From Moraxella porci DSM 25326 (GTDB taxonomy: Bacteria; Pseudomonadota; Gammaproteobacteria; Pseudomonadales; Moraxellaceae), in NCBI RefSeq assembly GCF_002014855.1, contig NZ_MUYV01000012.1, forward strand, positions 1 to 52,553: a stretch of DNA of 52,553 nt, read 5' to 3'. Every line of letters starts with the position of its first letter. Position 1 is the first letter of the stretch. The notes under the pieces were generated by a model. The model had not been told where the DNA came from. It did not search any database and saw only the letters and a program-made list of their open reading frames with translations. The translations under genes were made by a program, and so were the position numbers. Below, one piece after another: positions 46,363 to 52,553 of the stretch.

Positions 46363-46953
46363 TTAACGCTGTTTTAATTTTAATAGATCTTCTTCATGCA
46401 ATCGCCAGCGGCCTTTTTTCTTGCTGCTCGTGCGACTACCGAGTGCGGCTGCACCTAATAGCTTATTCATCGAATGCGAGGCGTGTGCGTGACAGATGGC
46501 GCATGCCAAGCCATCGGCGGCATCGGCTTGAGGGATGACTTCTAGGGATAAAATGCGACACACCATGGCGGTGACCTGTTCTTTGTCGGCGGCGCCATAG
46601 CCGCAGACCGCTTGCTTGATCTGACGCGCGGTGTATTCGCTGACTTGTAAATCCAGTGCAGTCAGCGCCGCGATGGCAGCACCGCGAGCCTGCCCAAGCT
46701 TTAGCGCCGAGTCGGGATTTGAGGCCATAAAGACCTGTTCGATGGCGGCTTGCATCGGCTTATCGCTGTATTTTTGGTAATGGGTGACAATGCGCGACAC
46801 GCCTGCAAAGATCTGAGCGATGCGCTCGGTGATGTCGGTTGAGTTGGTGCGAATGGTGCCAGCATCCAAAAAGCTCAATTTGTCATTGTCTGTGCTGATG
46901 ATGCCATAGCCTGTCATGCGCGAGCCTGGGTCGATGCCGATGATGAGGGTCAT
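46363..46953 (-). CDS. ruvC: Holliday junction resolvase RuvC
   Basis: 196 aa. The catalytic acids are visible: Asp8 in 'IIGIDPGSRMTGYG', Glu72 in 'AIEQVFMA', and the C-terminal Asp pair in 'QADAADGLACAICHAH'. The dimer cuts Holliday junctions delivered by RuvAB. The tail after residue 170 is basic. ruvA and ruvB are not adjacent. Convergent with the GDYXXLXY gene, with an 11-bp gap. Confidence 0.96.
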   Translation of the reverse strand: MTLIIGIDPGSRMTGYGIISTDNDKLSFLDAGTIRTNSTDITERIAQIFAGVSRIVTHYQKYSDKPMQAAIEQVFMASNPDSALKLGQARGAAIAALTALDLQVSEYTARQIKQAVCGYGAADKEQVTAMVCRILSLEVIPQADAADGLACAICHAHASHSMNKLLGAAALGSRTSSKKKGRWRLHEEDLLKLKQR

Positions 46954-47079
46954 AAAGGTGTCAATAATCCAAAACTGTCGTTGAAATCATAAAAGAGGCT
47001 TGAAAACTTGCCAATCGTCCTAATTTACTGGTAGTATAGCGTATTTTATCTGTTTATTGAATCTTTTAAGGAGATGGGC

Positions 47080-47676
47080 ATGGGTGCATTAGTAGGCATT
47101 GCCTTGATTTGGTTTATCATCGAAATGCTGATTTGGTATCTTGCCGCTCAGTTTGTCAGTGGTTGGTATGTGTTTTTTTGGTTCATCATTGCAGCAGTGA
47201 TTGGCATCGTGATGATTCGAAAGGCAGCAGGCACCCTAAATCCGATGGCTCAGCAAATGAAAGCCATCCAAAAAGGCGTCATTCCAAACCCAGCCAATCA
47301 ACCTGCTGAAGCGACCATCACCAAGTCCATCGCGCTGGGCTTTTCAGGCCTGCTGTTTTTGTTGCCAGGTCTGCTGACGGATCTGGTGGCGCTGCTGCTG
47401 TTGTTGCCAGTTGTCCAAAATAAACTCACCGCCGCAGCCAAAGATTATGCTCTAAAAAATCAAGACAAAATGATGCAAATCATGGCCAAGCAAATGGGCG
47501 GCCAAAGTCCTTTTGGTGGCATGGGCGGCAGTCCGTTCGGCCAAGGTATGGGCGGTAGTCCATTTGGTAAAAATGGCCCATTTGGCAAAACAGGCGGTTT
47601 TGGTACGACAGTTGATGGCGAGGCCAAGCCTGTCAATCCAGACATCAAGCGCATCAAGTCAGCCAATGATGACTGA
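47080..47676 (+). CDS. fxsA: FxsA-family membrane protein with Gly/Phe-rich tail
   Basis: 198 aa from the ATG at 47080, which is 6 nt after AAGGAG; the ATG at 47074 directly abuts that site. Three membrane segments (about 8-24, 29-45, 86-115) match FxsA, named for suppressing F exclusion of phage T7. The tail (about 145-180) has repeats of 'GMGGSPFG' type not found in the E. coli protein. It is divergent from ruvC. Confidence 0.88.
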   Translation: MGALVGIALIWFIIEMLIWYLAAQFVSGWYVFFWFIIAAVIGIVMIRKAAGTLNPMAQQMKAIQKGVIPNPANQPAEATITKSIALGFSGLLFLLPGLLTDLVALLLLLPVVQNKLTAAAKDYALKNQDKMMQIMAKQMGGQSPFGGMGGSPFGQGMGGSPFGKNGPFGKTGGFGTTVDGEAKPVNPDIKRIKSANDD

Positions 47677-47696
47677 TGCCAAAGCCTAATTTTAAT

Positions 47697-47725
47697 AAAG
47701 CCCTGATCGATGATTGGGGCTTTTT
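47697..47725 (+). terminator. Intrinsic terminator after fxsA
   Basis: AAAGCCC (47697-47703) pairs with GGGCTTT (47717-47723), then more T. It lies between convergent fxsA and the MATE gene. Confidence 0.75.
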
Positions 47726-47733
47726 GATTGAAA

Positions 47734-49128
47734 TTATAAAATGCGAACGCGCATCTGAGTGGTGACTTTTTGGCTGTGCATCTCCAGATACCACAGCGAA
47801 AATACTGCCGCGAGCCCCAGCGAGACGATCAGCGCCGCCCAAAAACCATAGATGCCCATGTCTTGATGAAATGCCAGCCAATAGCCTGGAATCAAACCAC
47901 AACCCCAAAAAGCGACGATGTGAATCAGCATCGGCACAGTCGTCACCTTATAGCCGCGCAAACAAAATCCTGCCACACATTGTACCGCATCGACCAACTG
48001 AAACGCTGCTGCATATAAGATGATGCTGCCTGCCAAAGCAATCACCGCCGCATCATTGGTGTACATCATCGCCAAAGGATAGCGCAAAAGCACCAAAAAG
48101 ATCGCCGTACCCAGCGAAATCAGCATGGCAAAGCTGATGCCAACACCGCTGATGTAGCGCGCGCGATGGTATTCTTCGCGGCCAAGGCTAAAGCCGACGC
48201 GCACGGTAGCAGCGCTGCCCAGACTTTGGGGAATCATATAAATCAGGCTGGTCAAGCTGATGACCACTTGCTGCGCTGCGACATAGTCCTCGGTGTTACC
48301 ATCCAATTTGGCCACCAAAAACATGATGCAGGTAAATAAACTAACCTCAATAAAAAATGACAAGCCAATCGGTACGCCAAGCTTGGTGATCTCTAAGAAA
48401 GATTTGGGATTGGGCCAATCGAAGCGATCCATCAAGCCAAAGGCCTGCAAGGTGCGATCTTTGGCGATGAGCAGCCACAATACCAGTGCATTGATCCAAA
48501 ACACGATCGCCGTCGCCAAGCCACAGCCAGCACCGCCCAAGGCGGGCATGCCAAATTTGCCGTACACAAAAATCCAATTTAAAGGAATGTTAATAAAAAA
48601 GCACAGCCAGCTGACCCACATGATGACCTTGGGCTTATTTAGGCTTGAGGCATAAGCATGTAGCGCTCGATGTAGCATCGCAGCTGGCATGGCAAAGCCA
48701 ATGAACCACAGATAATTTTCGGCGATGGCAAAGGTGTCTTCGCTGACATCGAGCCATAGGCGAAACGGAGCGATCGCAAGCCAAGTTGCCACCATGCCCA
48801 TCACGCCGACGATCAGTCCGTACCACAGACCCTGACGACCCATCTCGCCAACTTGAACGCTGTGTTTGGCGCCATACAGCTGTGAGATCATTGGGTTTAA
48901 GGCGGTCATCAAGCCTGTCAGCGTCACATAAATGGTGATAAAAACACTGCTGCCCAGTGCTACTGCTGCCAAGTCACCCTTGCCAGCACCGCCTGCCATG
49001 ACTGTATCGATGAAGCTTGTACCGACTTGTGCCAGTTGTGACAGCAGCATCGGCAGCCCCAGATGGATCAGTGATGACAGCTCTTTTTTGTAGGTGGGCC
49101 AGCCAAAGCGGCGAATGTCTAATAGCAT
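47734..49128 (-). CDS. MATE family multidrug/cation efflux transporter
   Basis: 464 aa with twelve hydrophobic helices in two similar halves. 'LIHLGLPMLLSQLAQVGTSFIDTVMAGGAG' in broken form marks the first helix pair, and 'SLGSAATVRVGFSLGREEYHRA' the start of the second half, as in NorM. It would expel cationic drugs in exchange for Na+ or H+; the substrate is not known. It follows ftsW by 3 bp, so it is probably co-transcribed with it. Confidence 0.93.
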   Translation of the reverse strand: MLLDIRRFGWPTYKKELSSLIHLGLPMLLSQLAQVGTSFIDTVMAGGAGKGDLAAVALGSSVFITIYVTLTGLMTALNPMISQLYGAKHSVQVGEMGRQGLWYGLIVGVMGMVATWLAIAPFRLWLDVSEDTFAIAENYLWFIGFAMPAAMLHRALHAYASSLNKPKVIMWVSWLCFFINIPLNWIFVYGKFGMPALGGAGCGLATAIVFWINALVLWLLIAKDRTLQAFGLMDRFDWPNPKSFLEITKLGVPIGLSFFIEVSLFTCIMFLVAKLDGNTEDYVAAQQVVISLTSLIYMIPQSLGSAATVRVGFSLGREEYHRARYISGVGISFAMLISLGTAIFLVLLRYPLAMMYTNDAAVIALAGSIILYAAAFQLVDAVQCVAGFCLRGYKVTTVPMLIHIVAFWGCGLIPGYWLAFHQDMGIYGFWAALIVSLGLAAVFSLWYLEMHSQKVTTQMRVRIL

Positions 49129-49131
49129 GCT

Positions 49132-50322
49132 TTAGTATTTGTCGTTTTGGCGTTGGGCGTGAATCTCAAGGCTTTCTTTATCGACGCGCAGGATAAAACC
49201 AATCATCATCAAAAGCACCACCATCGATGAACCGCCAAAGCTAAAAAACGGCATGGTCAAGCCTTTGGTGGGCGCCAACCCCATGGTCATGCCAGCGTTG
49301 ATGATCACTTGACCAAACATCACCACCGCAAAGCCAAACACAGTGTAGCTTAGGCGCAGTTGGCGACGCTTGAGTGCGCGCAAGCTGATGACCATGATGC
49401 TAAAAATGATCAGTGCTTGCAATAACAGCACCAAAAACACCCCCAAAAAGCCAAACTCTTCACCTGTGATGGCCAATAAAAAGTCCGTGTGCGCCTCAGG
49501 CAGATGAGAGAGTTTTTGGACGCTATCACCATAGCCGACGCCAGTAAATTCACCGCGCCCATAAGCAATCAAGCTGCGCGCCAACTGAAAATCCGACCCT
49601 TGGATGTCATCAAAGGCATTGGTAAATGACAAGATGCGCTCACGGCGATACGGCTCAAGCCACGCTGCGATGCCGATGAGTAGTGATGCCAACAGTGCAA
49701 ACCACGCGTATTGTCGACCAGGTGCGCCACTGATAAACACTATCACTCCAAGTGTCGCCAAAAGTACGATCACCGAACCAAAGTCAGGCTGTAGCAGCAA
49801 TAAGCCGCCGATGGGCAAAAACCACACCAACAACCGCACACCAGTAAACACATTACTGCGCAGCTCAGCCGATCGACGCACCACATAGTCAGCGGTGACA
49901 AAGACCATCACCGCCTTGGCAAGCTCAGCCGCCTGAAAATTAAAGAGTCCAAGATTTAGCCATCGCCGAGAGCCATTGATTACTTCGCCAGCCACCGCAG
50001 TCAAAATCAGCAGCCCAAGCAAGATCGCCCACATCAACAGCACCACATTCATGTGCTGGCGATGATAATACAGCTTAAGAGGAATCTGATAGATCGCAAA
50101 CGCCAAAATGCCACCGATGGCAACATAGCTCAGCTGACTCCAAAAAAATCTTAAAGGCGCAAGATCGCGCGACACAGCAAATGGTATCGATGCTGAAGCA
50201 ATCATCAAAAGACTGATGCAGATGACCAGGGCTAAGCTGATCAGTAGAACTTTTCTGGGATTGATGGCATCAAAAAATCTCAGAAATTTTTCAGAAAATT
50301 GGGGCATGGTGTTGGCTGTCAC
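49132..50322 (-). CDS. ftsW: Peptidoglycan glycosyltransferase FtsW
   Basis: 396 aa with about ten membrane helices, of the SEDS family. Conserved parts include 'NGSRRWLNLGLFNFQAAELAK', seen as 'GSRRWLNLG' and 'FQAAELAK', 'LLQPDFGSVIV' with the catalytic Asp-rich loop, and 'EEFGFLGV'. 'PFFSFGGSSM' ends the core. It polymerises septal glycan with FtsI. The start is a GTG; the ATG at 50307 is possible. It follows murD, so FtsW rather than RodA is favoured. Confidence 0.93.
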   Translation of the reverse strand: MTANTMPQFSEKFLRFFDAINPRKVLLISLALVICISLLMIASASIPFAVSRDLAPLRFFWSQLSYVAIGGILAFAIYQIPLKLYYHRQHMNVVLLMWAILLGLLILTAVAGEVINGSRRWLNLGLFNFQAAELAKAVMVFVTADYVVRRSAELRSNVFTGVRLLVWFLPIGGLLLLQPDFGSVIVLLATLGVIVFISGAPGRQYAWFALLASLLIGIAAWLEPYRRERILSFTNAFDDIQGSDFQLARSLIAYGRGEFTGVGYGDSVQKLSHLPEAHTDFLLAITGEEFGFLGVFLVLLLQALIIFSIMVISLRALKRRQLRLSYTVFGFAVVMFGQVIINAGMTMGLAPTKGLTMPFFSFGGSSMVVLLMMIGFILRVDKESLEIHAQRQNDKY

Positions 50323-50446
50323 AAGGTATTAAATGAGGTGAAAATATGCTTAAACTGTCTATTATAACGGATTTTTGGGCAAATGATGCGATTTTGTGCC
50401 AACAATTTTTATCGCGGTATCGATCTGTGTTCATAAAACCGATAAC

Positions 50447-50475
50447 CAAAAAAAGCCTCGAGGTGATCGAGGCTT
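50447..50475 (-). terminator. Intrinsic terminator after murD
   Basis: On the minus strand AAGCCTCGA pairs with TCGAGGCTT (loop of five), followed by seven or more T. It separates murD from ftsW transcription. Confidence 0.88.
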
Positions 50476-50483
50476 GGTCAAAG

Positions 50484-51860
50484 TCAGCTTAACGCATGCA
50501 CAAGCTTTACGAAGTGATCACCGCGCTCGCTGTAGTTTTTAAATTGATCCATGCTGGCGCAAGCAGGTGACAACAAAACGACTTTGGCGCTGCTCTGACT
50601 GGCGCGTGCGACCGCCGCATCCAGCGTCCCTACCGACTCGATGATCTTGGCCAAGCGCTCATTGCCCGCCAATAGCCCTTGTTCGATGAGATTGGCATCT
50701 TGCCCGATCAAATATACTGCACCTGCCCAGCGCGCCACTGGATCGGATAATTCGCTAAAGTCTTGACCTTTGCCCAGGCCACCCAAGATCAGCGCGATCG
50801 AGTGTTCGCCATAGACTGTGCCAAGGCCATCGATGGCAGCCAAAGTCGAACCGATGTTGGTGCCTTTTGAGTCATTAAAATAAGCCTTGCCTGCCACTTC
50901 ATCGACATATTCACAGCGATGCGCCAAGCCCTTAAAGTTTTCAAGCGCAATGAGCATCGATGGCATATCAAGTCCAGCGGCCATCCCCAAGGCTAATGCT
51001 GATAAGGCATTGAGCAGGTTATGCTTGCCTTTAATCTTAAGCGCTTGGGTGTCGATGAGCTTATCGGCGCCATAATACAGTGCCAAGCCATCGCCAGCAT
51101 CATGCAGATGAAATTCGTCCTTGGCAGCAAGTGAGCTGTCGGTGTGGATGATTTGTGCATCAGCAGGCAGGGCAGCTAAGCAGGCGCGCGCCAGTGCAGG
51201 ATCATCTTGGCAAATCACAGCAGTCTGACAGCCCTCAAAAATGCGCAGTTTTTGATTCAGATAGTCTTGCATGCCATCATGGCGATCCAGATGATCGGCA
51301 GAGAGGTTTAGGATGGTCGCAGCTTTGGCAGACAGATGGCTGATGTGTTCAAGTTGAAAGCTGGACAGCTCAAGCACCGCCAATGCCATGTTATCGATTG
51401 TTAATAATTCTAAAGCAGGGGTGCCGATATTGCCGCCAACGCCAACACAAATGCCTGCTTGCTTTGCCATCTCGCCGACCAAGGTGGTGACGGTGCTTTT
51501 GGCATTGGAGCCTGTGATGGCAATGATCGGTGTCTGGGTCGCATTTTTGGCGTCGCGCTCGGCCAAGGCGTCAACAAACAGCTGCACATCACTGATCACG
51601 GGGATGCCAGCTGCTTTGGCGGCTTGGACGGCTGGGGTGCGCGGATCAATGCCAGGACTGATGACGATGACATCTGATGACAATAATACTGCAGAATCGA
51701 TGGCGCCAAAATGCTGCAGCGCCTCGGCAGGCAGCTGATCGGCTAATGCCGGCGCGGCTTGGGCATCGGTGATGGCAACGGCGTGTCCTTGTTCACACAA
51801 ATAACGAACAGCAGACAGACCTGAACTGCCCAGACCGATGACGGCATATTTTTTTGACAT
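50484..51860 (-). CDS. murD: UDP-N-acetylmuramoyl-L-alanine:D-glutamate ligase
   Basis: 458 aa from the ATG at 51860 with AAGGA upstream; the longer frame adds 35 unrelated residues. The ATP loop 'ITGSNAKSTVTTL' (the usual GTNGKST altered to GSNAKST), 'LELSSFQLEH', 'NLSADHLDRH' and 'YFNDSKGTN' are all present. It adds D-Glu to the peptidoglycan precursor in the cytoplasm. It is next to ftsW, a remnant of the dcw cluster, though separated by a terminator. Confidence 0.96.
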   Translation of the reverse strand: MSKKYAVIGLGSSGLSAVRYLCEQGHAVAITDAQAAPALADQLPAEALQHFGAIDSAVLLSSDVIVISPGIDPRTPAVQAAKAAGIPVISDVQLFVDALAERDAKNATQTPIIAITGSNAKSTVTTLVGEMAKQAGICVGVGGNIGTPALELLTIDNMALAVLELSSFQLEHISHLSAKAATILNLSADHLDRHDGMQDYLNQKLRIFEGCQTAVICQDDPALARACLAALPADAQIIHTDSSLAAKDEFHLHDAGDGLALYYGADKLIDTQALKIKGKHNLLNALSALALGMAAGLDMPSMLIALENFKGLAHRCEYVDEVAGKAYFNDSKGTNIGSTLAAIDGLGTVYGEHSIALILGGLGKGQDFSELSDPVARWAGAVYLIGQDANLIEQGLLAGNERLAKIIESVGTLDAAVARASQSSAKVVLLSPACASMDQFKNYSERGDHFVKLVHALS

Positions 51861-52012
51861 GGGGTTTTCCTTACTCTTTAGTGTCAGCAACCTATGATAA
51901 CAGATGTGACTATTGTAGCAGGTTTGGCAGATGGGCGATAGGTCTAGGCTATGGGATCGCAGCAAGTTATGGCGCGCCGCTGCACTGAGGATCAGATTTT
52001 GTTAAAATACGG

Positions 52013-52439
<427 letters not shown>

Positions 52440-52553
52440 TGAGTGTATTGCTAATATCGCCAATCTGACAAACTGCGTTAAGAAAGCTTGCGCTGTGATC
52501 TATAAATTTATACCAAAAAAAATACACCGCAGAATTGAACCGCACCCCAAAAG

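Noticed and set aside
46317..46538. 73-codon plus-strand frame at the end of ruvC
   Set aside because: Shadow of the ruvC C-terminal region; no start signal or likeness.

Overview
The window is a chromosomal segment of a Moraxella-type gammaproteobacterium (Moraxellaceae). The evidence is a trimeric autotransporter paired with a TpgA-type lipoprotein, a BRO-like beta-lactamase lying inside the gatCAB genes, and a ribosomal-protein region entered from rng with a short rpmF-fabD-fabG-acpP lipid cluster that lacks plsX and fabH. The species cannot be fixed from the sequence alone. No insertion sequence, prophage or CRISPR array was seen.

Layout. 1-1871: the 3' end of a trimeric autotransporter adhesin and its peptidoglycan-binding partner. 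2094-4479: rpsU, then minC-minD-minE on the minus strand. 4558-9212: envelope genes, namely a voltage-sensor-like membrane protein, a PlsC-like acyltransferase, an OmpA-like lipoprotein, a small lipoprotein and a c-type cytochrome lipoprotein. 9422-10107: tRNA-Pro(GGG) and an orphan membrane protein. 10168-14483: gatC-gatA-bla-gatB on the minus strand, with the AT-rich beta-lactamase between gatA and gatB. 14669-17032: maf and rng. 17588-31319: the S10, spc and alpha ribosomal-protein operons in conserved order with secY and rpoA, including the small genes rpmD and rpmJ. 31380-33830: a YciO-like protein, epmC, yceD and rpmF. 34048-37106: fabD-fabG, acpP and the BON-LysM protein Kbp. 37155-38688: queG and a small secreted protein. 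39229-42753: the branched-chain amino acid genes ilvI-ilvH and ilvC. 42900-47676: a small membrane protein, a cold-shock protein, a DUF2157/GDYXXLXY pair, ruvC and fxsA. 47734-51860: murD, ftsW and a MATE transporter on the minus strand. 52101-52439: a P-II nitrogen regulator.

Most of the window is core metabolism and translation. The clearest accessory element is the beta-lactamase. The most interesting non-coding signals are at the breaks of the ribosomal-protein cluster (before rplN, before rplF and before rpsM). At each, a terminator-like or strong hairpin overlaps a good sigma70-type promoter, so that read-through RNA would contain the whole hairpin while newly started RNA would lack its 5' arm. 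The S10 leader is about 300 nt with three hairpins and a 40-codon reading frame. A 427-bp gap between fabG and acpP carries three copies of a short repeat and a hairpin in the acpP leader.

All functional calls come from reading motifs and family resemblance by eye; no database search was run. Promoters, terminators and RNA folds were judged by eye without energy calculation.
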